A stretch of 64,000 nt of DNA, from the NCBI GenBank assembly GCA_031255855.1, contig JAIRRS010000152.1, positions 148,292 through 212,291 on the forward strand, in the 5' to 3' direction. This DNA is from Tannerellaceae bacterium. Lineage in GTDB: Bacteria > Bacteroidota > Bacteroidia > Bacteroidales > Tannerellaceae. The translations under genes were made by a program, and so were the position numbers. Numbering within the stretch: the stretch's first letter is position 1; each line of letters starts with the position of its first letter. This document shows, piece by piece, positions 1 to 7,813 of this stretch. The notes beneath the pieces were generated by a model. That model was not told the origin of the DNA. It made no database searches and saw only the letters and a program-made list of their open reading frames with translations.

Positions 1-897
1 CCGGCTCTTGCTTTGCGTTACCATGTAGACGCCTACGAAAACTAAAACAGTTGAGATAATTTTACTGGCAGAGAACGTGTCTTGTCCTACCATGACGGCA
101 ATCAATGACGCGACGATGGGCTGCGCATAATTATACATGCTCAGCGTAGTAGGGCGGATACGCTTCAGGGCCATGGGGATTAACAGGTAAGGAAGAAACG
201 TAGCTCCCGTTAATACATACAGGATGGCGCTGACTTCTTTCCAGTCCGTAGACCGACGATGGAAAACAGGCGTATCAAGCATCTCCCGGAACATGAAAGG
301 CGCGAGCACGATAAACGAAAACAAAAACATCCACTTCATAATGGTTACCGGGGAATAACGCTGGCAAAGCGGTTTGGATATTACCACATATATAGAATAG
401 ATAAATCCGCTAAGTACGATTTTGAGGTCGCCCTGCAGATTGCTGGCCTGGTTGGATGCATGAACCGACGAAAAGATAAGCAAAACACCCCCGGCTGCTC
501 CCATCAACACGCCCAAAGCCTTTAGTTTTGTAATCGGCTCCTTAAGTATCAAAGCGGCAAGTAACATAACAAATATAGGGCCGGTAGTAGCAATGATAGA
601 CGCATCTACCGGCGAAGTTTGGCTTAGGCCCAAGACAAACAAGCTTTGGTTGAAAGCAATACCGCACATTCCGCAGACAAACAAAAGCCCGATATCCCTC
701 AACGGGACTTTCTCTTTTTTCATAAACAAAGACGTGAGCCAGAACATCACACAGGCAAACAACATGCGCATGATTGTGAGGGCTTCGGGCGAAACATGGC
801 CCGGAAGCAAATATTTGGATATAGGCATATTGATACCAAACAGCATATTGGCCAGAAGAATAAGCCCGTGGCCTTTTAATTTTTCTTTCCCTAACAT
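1..897 (-). CDS. EamA/DMT-family permease, 3' end beyond the window
   Basis: The frame is open without a stop from an ATG at 897 down to base 1, giving 299 codons, so the C-terminus lies outside the window. The protein begins MLGKEKLKGHGLILLANMLF and alternates hydrophobic helices with short basic loops in two similar halves, the pattern of the ten-helix drug/metabolite transporter superfamily (EamA repeats). The segment VDASIIATTGPIFVMLLAAL is typical of the end of the first EamA repeat. EamA proteins usually have about 290-310 residues, so only a few codons should be missing. The substrate cannot be told from sequence; members export amino acids or other metabolites across the inner membrane. 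A TATTTTTG -7 box lies at 929-936 on the minus strand. It is divergent from the sigma factor at 1199. Confidence 0.85.
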   Translation of the reverse strand, partial: MLGKEKLKGHGLILLANMLFGINMPISKYLLPGHVSPEALTIMRMLFACVMFWLTSLFMKKEKVPLRDIGLLFVCGMCGIAFNQSLFVLGLSQTSPVDASIIATTGPIFVMLLAALILKEPITKLKALGVLMGAAGGVLLIFSSVHASNQASNLQGDLKIVLSGFIYSIYVVISKPLCQRYSPVTIMKWMFLFSFIVLAPFMFREMLDTPVFHRRSTDWKEVSAILYVLTGATFLPYLLIPMALKRIRPTTLSMYNYAQPIVASLIAVMVGQDTFSASKIISTVLVFVGVYMVTQSKSR

Positions 898-1198
898 ACG
901 ATTAATAATTGCCGTTTCGAATGACGGGCAAAAATAAAGATTAATTTCCTGAAAACAGTTTTATGGTTGTAAATTCTGATGATTTGTTGTGATTGTCGAT
1001 TTCCGGTTGCTTGAATTACTTGTAAATCCTGTTCAGGACAGGTTAATTTTTGTGCGAATCCTTAAAGAAAATAGTTTCGATATTAACATAAATAAAATGC
1101 TGTACACCATGTTTTTACTATGCTTATCTTTGTAATGTACTAAAAAACAATAGTCTTTTTACACATACAAATAATAACTGATAAAAAACAATTAAAAA
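898..1198. promoter_or_regulatory. Divergent promoter region of the EamA permease and sigma gene 1
   Basis: This gene-free stretch holds a minus-strand -7 box (TATTTTTG, 929-936) for the permease and a plus-strand TATCTTTG (1125-1132) for the sigma gene. The plus-strand side carries blocks that recur, in order and at almost equal spacing, upstream of the sigma gene at 51614-52123: TTGTAAATT at 967, TTGTAAATCCTGTTCA at 1020-1035, a TTAAAG block near 1060 and TATTAACAT near 1081. The 16-base block ends exactly 90 bases before the -7 box at both loci. The two regions therefore look like homologous regulatory DNA. Confidence 0.7.
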
Positions 1199-1708
1199 AT
1201 GACTACACTGCAATTTCAACAAAAATTAATGAGTTTACAAGACAATATGATGAACTTCGCGTTGATGCTCACCGCTAACAGGGAAGATGCCAAGGATTTA
1301 CTTCAGGATACAACCCTTAAAGTATTAGGCAATCAAGACAAATTTGTGGATAATGTAAACTTCAAAGGATGGGTATTAACCGTTATGCGTAATATCTTTA
1401 TCAATGATTACCACAAAACGGTTCGCACGCAAACGGTAATCGACCAAGACGTAGACGTTTACAACGTGGATGTGTTGAATGATTCTGGTTTCGATTCTCC
1501 CGATGGTTCTTACCAGATAAAGGAAATAACAAATGCTATTAACAGTTTAGGTGAAGACTTGAGAATCCCCTTCTCTATGTACCTGAGCGGTTATAAATAT
1601 AATGAAATAGCAGACAAACTGGGCATGCCCCTGGGAACTGTAAAGAGCCGTATCTTCTTTGCCCGCCAGGAACTTCAAAAGCAGTTAAAGGATTTTTATC
1701 GTGATTGA
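1199..1708 (+). CDS. ECF-like sigma-70 family RNA polymerase sigma factor, paralogue 1
   Basis: This is a 169-residue protein with a sigma region 2 (about residues 10-80, with ANREDAKDLLQDTTLKV and a GWVLTVMRNIFINDY segment for -10 recognition and melting) and a region 4 helix-turn-helix (about 115-165, YNEIADKLGMPLGTVKSRIF). It should direct core RNA polymerase to a regulon of its own. No anti-sigma factor gene sits beside it, which is unusual for ECF factors of extracytoplasmic type. It is roughly 85% identical by eye to the product at 51614-52123 and less close to that at 34476-34976. The -7 box TATCTTTG at 1125-1132 and a rho-independent terminator at 1735-1768 suggest a single-gene transcript with a long 5' leader. 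Confidence 0.93.
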   Translation: MTTLQFQQKLMSLQDNMMNFALMLTANREDAKDLLQDTTLKVLGNQDKFVDNVNFKGWVLTVMRNIFINDYHKTVRTQTVIDQDVDVYNVDVLNDSGFDSPDGSYQIKEITNAINSLGEDLRIPFSMYLSGYKYNEIADKLGMPLGTVKSRIFFARQELQKQLKDFYRD

Positions 1709-2052
1709 ATGACTCACTTGTTTGCGTTACGATAAAAGCCCTCCTTGATTAAGGAAGGCTTTTTTGTTTTCCGGAAGGCGGCGGCTATTGAGGTAATAAC
1801 TTTCTGGTTTTCACTGGGTTTTTGTTGTGTGTCTGCGGGGAAGGACAAAAAAGGGCAGATGTGCACTCAAAGGGCGTAGACAGCGTCAGACATATGGGCA
1901 TAAGCATGATGATAATCATGCTTACGTAAACCTAAAAAATAGAATCAAAACGGTTTCTGAACCTGTCGAAAAAAATTATGTGTATATTTGGACACTGATA
2001 GTGATTTCCATCGTTGGAGATTGCTTGTTAGGTATTAACTAAAGTACAGATT
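1709..2052 (+). promoter_or_regulatory. Intergenic region with the promoter of the DUF695 gene
   Basis: After the terminator I see only a -7 box TATATTTG at 1983-1990, about 60 bases before the ATG at 2053, without a clear -33 TTG. An open frame at 1827-2042 has low-complexity, basic translation, overlaps this promoter and shows no family features, so I do not call it a gene. Confidence 0.5.
1735..1768 (+). terminator. Rho-independent terminator of sigma gene 1
   Basis: An 11-bp stem with one mismatch (AAGCCCTCCTT / AAGGAAGGCTT), loop GATT, is followed by a T-rich tract. It lies 27 bases after the sigma stop codon. Confidence 0.85.
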
Positions 2053-2490
2053 ATGAGGTTAAGTAATGAATGGTTTACGGCTTTGTCGGAAAGTGAATCG
2101 GGCGAATTAGTCACTGTAATAGGACGGGATGCGCTTGGCGAATTTATCGAATCGGGTAAATTTAAGGAACGGGTGGAAATAACATGGAAATATGAGCCCG
2201 ACAGCAAAGGGATGCCTTCCAATGTGGAAGGCGAGCGGATGGAAACTGTTCAGGAAACGCTCCGTAAGGCGATGGAGAAGGATAAATTTTCTATCCTGAC
2301 GGGTGTATATACCGGTGGCGGCGAGAAGGTTTGGGTGTTTTACACGCGCACGTCGAGGGTTTTTGGCGAGAAGCTAAACGAGGTATTGGAGCCTTTTGAA
2401 CTGCTGCCGATTTCGATTTATACCGAAGCCGATTCCGGCTGGGAGGAATACAAGGATATGTATGAAATGAAGGAGTGGGCGGTGGATTGA
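2053..2490 (+). CDS. DUF695-like protein of unknown function
   Basis: This 145-residue soluble protein has no signal peptide. The arrangement resembles DUF695 proteins: a central charged helix (about residues 60-75, METVQETLRKAMEKDKFSIL), then a beta-strand pair with VWVFYTRTSRVFGEKL, and an acidic Trp-containing end (DSGWEEYKDMYEMKEW). The WKYEPDSKGMPSNVEGERME segment is the kind of N-terminal strand and turn seen in that family. The family has no established reaction; cytoplasmic location is inferred from the lack of export signals. The gene runs on its own between the sigma gene and convergent thrC, whose stop is only 4 bases away, so the two transcripts probably overlap. Confidence 0.6.
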   Translation: MRLSNEWFTALSESESGELVTVIGRDALGEFIESGKFKERVEITWKYEPDSKGMPSNVEGERMETVQETLRKAMEKDKFSILTGVYTGGGEKVWVFYTRTSRVFGEKLNEVLEPFELLPISIYTEADSGWEEYKDMYEMKEWAVD

Positions 2491-2494
2491 CTTG

Positions 2495-3808
2495 TTATTG
2501 ATTCATTAGGTATGCCTTAAATTCGTTGAATGTGTTGCTTAGCCCGACGCTTTGTTTATGGCCTTTCATAAAGGCTTGGAGCGTGGGCGGGATTTCGATG
2601 TTTGTGCCGAGTATTTCGTCGACGGCGCTTTTGAATTTGGCGGGATGGGCTGTTTCGAGGAATAGGCCGGTCTCGTTGCCGTTTAATTGATTGTCTATTA
2701 ATCCCTGGTAGCCACAGGCGCCATGAGGGTCGAGTATGTATCCGTATTGTGTGTAGACTTTTCGCATTGTGTTGGCAATTTCTTTGTCGGTGTAGGCATA
2801 TCCGGCGATTTTCTTAGTGATGGCTTTATGGGGATCGGGATAGATGCTGAATAGGTCTATGATGCGGTCGAAATTGCTTGGGTTGCCAACATCCATCGCA
2901 TTCGCTATTGTGGCAACGGAGGGTCGCGGCGTGTAGCGGCCTGTCTTCAGGTAGTTGAGAAAGATGTCGTTGCGGTTGTTCGCGGCAATGAATCGTTTGA
3001 TGGGCAGTCCCATCCAGTTGGCAACCAAACCGGCGGTGATATTGCCAAAGTTGCCGCTGGGGACGCTGATAACCAGTTCGTCGGCTTTTCCGGTTTTGTC
3101 CAGTTGGGCATACGCGTAAAAGTAATAGAATGACTGGGGAAGGAAGCGGGCGATGTTGATTGAGTTGGCCGATGTGAGCTTCATGTGTTCATTGATTTCC
3201 AGATCCATGAATGCTGATTTTACAAGAGCCTGGCAGTCGTCGAATGTACCATCTATTTCCAAGGCTGTGATATTTTGCCCCAGGGTGGTAAACTGGCATT
3301 CTTGTATGGGGCTGACTTTGCCTTTGGGATAAAGTACGTAGACCTTGATGCCTTCTACTCCTAAGAAACCGTTTGCCACGGCACTGCCGGTATCGCCCGA
3401 CGTGGCGACTAATACATTGACATCCCTGACTCCTTCTTTGGTGATAAAATATCCCAGCAGGCGGGCCATAAAACGGGCGCCGACGTCTTTGAAGGCCAGC
3501 GTTGGACCGTGAAACAGTTCCAGGCTGTAGATATTATCATGTATGGGTGTGACGGGAATGTCGAAAGAAAGGGTGTCGTCTATGATTTTTTCCAGCGTTT
3601 TTCCGTCGACATCGTCTCCAAACAGGGCTTTGGCTACTGTGCATGCTATTTCCCGGAGGGTCATGTCTTTCATTTCTCCTACGACAAAGTCTTTCAGGAG
3701 GTCGATATTTTCGGGCATATACAGGCCTTTATCTCCGGCGAGTCCTTTGATGACTGCCTTTTTCAATGATGCGAGGGGAGCTTGTTTGTTTGTACTGTAA
3801 TATTTCAT
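2495..3808 (-). CDS. thrC: Threonine synthase
   Basis: This 437-residue fold-type II PLP enzyme converts O-phosphohomoserine to L-threonine and phosphate. The cofactor lysine lies in LFHGPTLAFKDVGARF (K107). ATSGDTGSAVANG (about 155-167) is the phosphate-binding loop, and an N-terminal MKYYSTN start is typical of Bacteroidetes and proteobacterial ThrC. Length matches the family (about 430-440). It is the last gene of the minus-strand operon thrA - PGM-like homoserine kinase - thrC, with 4 bases between it and the kinase gene, which fits translational coupling. Together the three genes cover aspartate phosphorylation, homoserine formation, homoserine phosphorylation and threonine synthesis. 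Confidence 0.96.
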   Translation of the reverse strand: MKYYSTNKQAPLASLKKAVIKGLAGDKGLYMPENIDLLKDFVVGEMKDMTLREIACTVAKALFGDDVDGKTLEKIIDDTLSFDIPVTPIHDNIYSLELFHGPTLAFKDVGARFMARLLGYFITKEGVRDVNVLVATSGDTGSAVANGFLGVEGIKVYVLYPKGKVSPIQECQFTTLGQNITALEIDGTFDDCQALVKSAFMDLEINEHMKLTSANSINIARFLPQSFYYFYAYAQLDKTGKADELVISVPSGNFGNITAGLVANWMGLPIKRFIAANNRNDIFLNYLKTGRYTPRPSVATIANAMDVGNPSNFDRIIDLFSIYPDPHKAITKKIAGYAYTDKEIANTMRKVYTQYGYILDPHGACGYQGLIDNQLNGNETGLFLETAHPAKFKSAVDEILGTNIEIPPTLQAFMKGHKQSVGLSNTFNEFKAYLMNQ

Positions 3809-3812
3809 ATTG

Positions 3813-5036
3813 TTATTTGCCAGCGATCAGTTGAAGCATGAACTCATTCTTTTCAAGCATGCCAAATGTACCGTTTTTTGCGGATAATTCATTATATTTT
3901 GTTACTGAATCTGCCTGTTTTCCTGGTTTATAAATCAGGAAGGGGACTGGTTGGTTTGTATGTGTACGTATGGAACACGGGGTGGGGTGGTCGGGGAGGA
4001 GGCCAATTGCTACGGGTTCATCCCAAGCTTGTAGTGCTTCGTAGATAGGGCGGACGATCCGGCTGTCGAGATATTCTATGGTTTTTACTTTCAATGCCAC
4101 ATCGCCTTCGTGCCCGGCTTCGTCGCTGGCCTCGATGTGGAGGTAAACGAAGTCGTTTGATTTCAATGCGTCTAAAGCGGCTTGCGCTTTCCCTTCGTAG
4201 TTGGTGTTGTACAGGCCTGTCGCACCTTCGACGTTTATTACCTCCAGCCCGGCGTATACGCCGATGCCTCTGATTAGGTCTACGGCAGAGATGACGGCTC
4301 CTTTTTTGATGCCATACATTTCCTGCATGGTTTGCATTGCTGGGCGGTATCCCGGCGACCACGGCCAGATACTATTGGCGGGGTCTTTTCCGGTTGCTAT
4401 CCTTTTCCGGTTTACCGGATGGGCTTTCAGCAATTCTTGTGATTTGAGGGTCAATTCATTTAGAAGTGTTGCGTTTTCAACTGCTTCAGGCGCTTCCGCT
4501 TCAATCATCAACGGGCGGAAGGGTCTGAGCGGGACGTCATGCGGAGGGGTGCACTTCAATCGTTTGTCTCCTCCTTTGAGAACCAGCAGGTGACGGTAAG
4601 ATACGCCTGTGTAGAATTTGATGCGTTCCGAGCCTGATTTTTCGTTCAGATACTGAATCAGTATATCCGCTTCTTCTGTACTGATGTGACCGGCGGAATG
4701 GTTTTTTATTTGGTCGTTTTCAATGCATACGAGGTTGCAGCGCATGGCTATTTCGCCGGGTTGCAAGACGACTCCTATGCTTGCCGCTTCCAATACCCCG
4801 CGGCCTTCGTATACCTTGTTTAAGTCATACCCCAGCACGGCCAGGTTTGCCACTTCACTTCCCGGCTGGAAACCTTCCGGTACGGTTTTCAATAGTCCGG
4901 TAGCGCCCAATCGGGCGAGTTTGTCCATATAAGGGGTGTGGGCATATTCCAGAGGTGTTTTTCCACCGAGCCTGCGGATGGGTTCGTCGGCCATTCCATC
5001 TCCCAGGATTAGGATACTTTTCATGTTGGTTGCCAT
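3813..5036 (-). CDS. Phosphoglycerate-mutase-like protein, probable homoserine kinase
   Basis: This 407-residue member of the alkaline-phosphatase superfamily belongs to the archaeal-type cofactor-independent phosphoglycerate mutase branch (ApgM). The N-terminal LGDGMADEPIRRLGGKTPLE supplies metal ligands, and GSEVANLAVLGYDL carries the expected phospho-Ser nucleophile. Metal-binding His/Asp motifs recur near the end (HIEASDEAGHEGD, LPDHPTPCSIRTH). Automatic annotation would call it a mutase. It sits between thrA and thrC where a homoserine kinase is needed, no GHMP-type thrB is visible here, and genetic work on Bacteroides (recalled, not checked) assigned homoserine kinase activity to this family. 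The role is therefore inferred from context; the fold is directly visible. It lies 18 bases from thrA. Confidence 0.85.
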   Translation of the reverse strand: MATNMKSILILGDGMADEPIRRLGGKTPLEYAHTPYMDKLARLGATGLLKTVPEGFQPGSEVANLAVLGYDLNKVYEGRGVLEAASIGVVLQPGEIAMRCNLVCIENDQIKNHSAGHISTEEADILIQYLNEKSGSERIKFYTGVSYRHLLVLKGGDKRLKCTPPHDVPLRPFRPLMIEAEAPEAVENATLLNELTLKSQELLKAHPVNRKRIATGKDPANSIWPWSPGYRPAMQTMQEMYGIKKGAVISAVDLIRGIGVYAGLEVINVEGATGLYNTNYEGKAQAALDALKSNDFVYLHIEASDEAGHEGDVALKVKTIEYLDSRIVRPIYEALQAWDEPVAIGLLPDHPTPCSIRTHTNQPVPFLIYKPGKQADSVTKYNELSAKNGTFGMLEKNEFMLQLIAGK

Positions 5037-5054
5037 TTGTTTACAGTCTATTGG

Positions 5055-7496
5055 TTAACGAATGTTGGCAATGGATATGATGTCGGCAAAAACGCCAGCG
5101 GCTGTTACGTCTTCTCCGGCTCCGTATCCTTTGATTATCATGGGGTAATCATAGTATCTTTCGGTGGATATCATGATGATGTTGTTGCTTCCTTCCAGTT
5201 CATAAAATGGATGATGGCGGTTTACTTCCTGCAGTCCTACTTCACAGTTCCCTTTTTCCATTTTTGCAACCAGCCGGATGTGTTTTTTTTCTGCTTCTAC
5301 CCGTTTGCGCATGGTTTCAAATTCGGCGTCTAGTTCTTTAATGTTTTTCCAGAAGTCGTCTAATGTTCCTTCGAAATATTTTTCAGGGATAAATAAATTA
5401 ACGTTGACGTCTTTCTGCTCCACTTTGTAGCCGGCTTCACGGGCGAGGATAACCAGTTTGCGTATCACGTCTTTGCCACTGAGGTCGATACGAGGGTCGG
5501 GTTCTGCATAATTGGCTTCTTTTGCCATCTGGATGGCCTTGCTGAAGGGGATTTCGGCGCTCAATGTATTAAAGATGAAGTTGAGGGTTCCGGATAATAC
5601 GGCTTCCAGCTTTAAGATATGGTCGCCACTATTTATCAGGTCATTCATTGTGTTTATGATGGGAAGCCCGGCTCCTACGTTTGTTTCAAACAAGAATTTG
5701 ACGTCCCGTTGGCGGGCTGTGTCTTTCAAGGTGGTGTAGTTATTGTAGGATGAAGAGGCGGCTACTTTATTGGCGGCTACGACAGATATGTTGTTTTTCA
5801 ATAATTCCGAATAAATTTCCGCGATTTCCGGGCTGGCGGTACAATCCACGAATACGGAATTGAAGATATTCATTTCCAGTATCTCGTCGCAGAGGTGGTG
5901 TGGGGAGCTGTCTTCTCCTTTTTCTTTTAATTCTTTGATACAGGTATCCAGATTTAAACCTTGGCGGTTGAGAAGCAGCTTCTTTGAATTGGCAATACCG
6001 ACAACCCTTAGTTTCAGACTGTTTTGTTCCATCAGCATGGCCTGCTGGTTGCGAATTTGTTCCAACAGTTTTTTGCCGACAGTGCCGATGCCTACGAGGA
6101 AAATGTTCAACACCTTGTATTCGGAGAGGAAAAACGAGTCGTGAATTGAATTTAACGCCTTCCGTAAATATTTATGTTTGATTACGAATGAAATATTGGT
6201 TTCCGAAGCGCCTTGTGCACAGGCTATCACGCTGATACCGGCTCTTCCCAATGTACCGAACAATCGTCCGGCAATACCAGGCGTACGTTTCATGTTTTCG
6301 CCAACGATAGCTACGGTAGCCAGGTCTTTTTCAGCGGTTATATCGCTGATTTCACCTTGGGAACGCTCGATGGCGAATTCTTCGTTTAATACGGCAACCG
6401 ATAGGTCGGCATCGGCATTACGTACTGCAAACGTAGTATTGTTTTCGGAACTGGCTTGTGAAACCATAAACACACTGATGCCATTTTTGGCCAGCGTTTT
6501 GAAGATACGATAGTTTATACCAATGATACCAACCATCCCAAGTCCTTGAACCGTAATCAGGCATGTATCGTTAATGGAAGAGATTCCTTTAATCATCGAC
6601 TTGGCCGACTCCAGGCTACGTTCTTTGGAAATATAAGTACCAGGCGCCTCGGGGTTGAACGTATTCAGGATACGGATCGGAATATTCTTATGGTAAACAG
6701 GATAGATGGTCGGTGGATAAATAACTTTGGCTCCGAAATTACACAATTCCATGGCTTCTGTAAAGCTGAGCCTGTCAATAACGTAAGCCGAACTGATTAT
6801 ACGTGGGTCGGCAGTCATAAAACCATCCACATCCGTCCATATTTCCAAAACGGAAGCATTGAGAGCTGTTGCCAGGATTGCGGCGGTATAATCAGACCCT
6901 CCCCGTCCCAGATTGGTAACTTCGCCGTTCTCTTTACTTGAAGAGATGAATCCGGGCACAACGGATACTTTCGGCAGGGTGGAAAAAGTATCCTCAATCA
7001 GCCGGTTGGTCAGGTCGAAATCTACCATATGCTTGTTAAACTGTTTGATTGTTTTTATGAATTTTCGCGAATCAAACAGTTTTGCGTCTTTGATAACATT
7101 GGATATAATTAATGAGGATATTCGCTCGCCGTAACTGACAATCGTATCCGATGTTTTAGGAGACAAATCGTTAATAAGGTACACGCCTTTATATATGTTG
7201 GAGAGTTCGTCGAGAAGACTCATGGCCTGCTTTTGCACGTCCATCCGCAACATATTATCGTGAATCACACCCTCTATTACGTCGAGATGGCGGGTTATTA
7301 TTTCGGATAGTTCTCTTTCATAGGCTACATCCCCTTTTGAAGCCATGGCAGATGTGTTAAGCAGTTTGTCTGTTATTCCGCCCAAGGCTGAAACAACTAC
7401 AACAACAGGCTCTTCAACAGCCTCTACAATTTTCTTTACGTTTAAAATGCTGTCCGTGGAACCTACGGATGTTCCACCGAATTTTAATACTTTCAT
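5055..7496 (-). CDS. thrA: Bifunctional aspartate kinase / homoserine dehydrogenase
   Basis: This 813-residue fusion catalyses the first and third steps of the aspartate pathway. The kinase domain starts MKVLKFGGTSVGSTD and has the LGRGGSDYTAAILATAL motif near residue 200. Two ACT-type regulatory segments follow (about 315-455, with VQGLGMVGIIGINYRIF and VAIVGENMKRTPGIAGRLF). The homoserine dehydrogenase NAD(P) site begins with NIFLVGIGTVGKKLLEQ near 465, and catalytic-domain elements include ANKVAASSSYNNY and FETNVGAGLPIINTMNDL. Length matches E. coli ThrA (about 820). It heads the threonine operon. A candidate promoter, short leader ORF and hairpins lie upstream (7561-7747), so feedback through the ACT domains may be joined by attenuation. 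Confidence 0.97.
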   Translation of the reverse strand: MKVLKFGGTSVGSTDSILNVKKIVEAVEEPVVVVVSALGGITDKLLNTSAMASKGDVAYERELSEIITRHLDVIEGVIHDNMLRMDVQKQAMSLLDELSNIYKGVYLINDLSPKTSDTIVSYGERISSLIISNVIKDAKLFDSRKFIKTIKQFNKHMVDFDLTNRLIEDTFSTLPKVSVVPGFISSSKENGEVTNLGRGGSDYTAAILATALNASVLEIWTDVDGFMTADPRIISSAYVIDRLSFTEAMELCNFGAKVIYPPTIYPVYHKNIPIRILNTFNPEAPGTYISKERSLESAKSMIKGISSINDTCLITVQGLGMVGIIGINYRIFKTLAKNGISVFMVSQASSENNTTFAVRNADADLSVAVLNEEFAIERSQGEISDITAEKDLATVAIVGENMKRTPGIAGRLFGTLGRAGISVIACAQGASETNISFVIKHKYLRKALNSIHDSFFLSEYKVLNIFLVGIGTVGKKLLEQIRNQQAMLMEQNSLKLRVVGIANSKKLLLNRQGLNLDTCIKELKEKGEDSSPHHLCDEILEMNIFNSVFVDCTASPEIAEIYSELLKNNISVVAANKVAASSSYNNYTTLKDTARQRDVKFLFETNVGAGLPIINTMNDLINSGDHILKLEAVLSGTLNFIFNTLSAEIPFSKAIQMAKEANYAEPDPRIDLSGKDVIRKLVILAREAGYKVEQKDVNVNLFIPEKYFEGTLDDFWKNIKELDAEFETMRKRVEAEKKHIRLVAKMEKGNCEVGLQEVNRHHPFYELEGSNNIIMISTERYYDYPMIIKGYGAGEDVTAAGVFADIISIANIR

Positions 7497-7560
7497 CGTA
7501 TTTGTTTTAATATGTATGTTGATAGAAACCCGGAATCTTCCCGGAATAAGAAAAAGAGAT

Positions 7561-7578
7561 GCAATAGTAGGAAATTGC
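7561..7578 (-). promoter_or_regulatory. Possible attenuator hairpin before thrA
   Basis: On the minus strand, arms GCAAT and ATTGC with an 8-base loop are followed by ATCTCTTTTTC. A second GCAAT lies about 30 bases further upstream and could compete for ATTGC, which would give alternative structures. The stem is short (5 bp), so termination here is uncertain. Confidence 0.3.
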
Positions 7579-7617
7579 TACAACGCAGGGCGTGGCCGCT
7601 GCCATTGCTTGTTTGTT

Positions 7618-7683
7618 TTATCTAACCCCCCAAGGGGTCATTGTTAAAGCCCAAGTGTGATATGCAGAGGATGCATTAATCAT
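7618..7683 (-). CDS. Candidate thrA leader peptide (21 residues)
   Basis: A 22-codon frame (ATG at 7683, TAA at 7618-7620) lies between the predicted thrA promoter and thrA. Its C-terminal half reads HTWALTMTPWGVR, with three Thr and two Trp codons. The end of the frame overlaps an inverted repeat (ACCCC / GGGGGT, 7624-7639), and two more hairpins follow before thrA. This layout resembles amino-acid attenuators, but the Thr codons are not in a run and I cannot confirm conservation. It is too short to be certain it is translated. Confidence 0.35.
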   Translation of the reverse strand: MINASSAYHTWALTMTPWGVR

Positions 7684-7716
7684 ATACTTTTTCACTCCCA
7701 GTCATAAATTATGGCG

Positions 7717-7747
7717 CAATATTACGCATTATTTATTAAACGGCAAA
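7717..7747 (-). promoter_or_regulatory. Predicted thrA operon promoter
   Basis: On the minus strand, TTTG (7744-7747), a 19-base spacer and TAATATTG (7717-7724) match the Bacteroidetes pattern TTTG-N19-21-TAnnTTTG with one mismatch. The TTTG lies inside one arm of the terminator at 7731-7778, so the upstream gene's terminator and the thr promoter overlap. Confidence 0.55.
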
Positions 7748-7778
7748 AAATATATCATTTTTTTGCCGTTTAATAAAT
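7731..7778 (-). terminator. Terminator of the NarL-type regulator gene
   Basis: A perfect 20-bp inverted repeat has arms at 7731-7750 and 7759-7778 and loop TATATCAT. Each arm has a run of six A or T on its loop-facing side. It lies 36 bases past the stop of the regulator gene (7814) and can work in both directions. Confidence 0.8.
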
Positions 7779-7813
7779 ATTTATAGACAAGTGATAGTAA
7801 GAGTGGGACATTA

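Noticed and set aside
1827..2042. 71-codon plus-strand frame before the DUF695 gene
   Set aside because: Basic, low-complexity translation that overlaps the -7 box of the next gene and has no promoter of its own.
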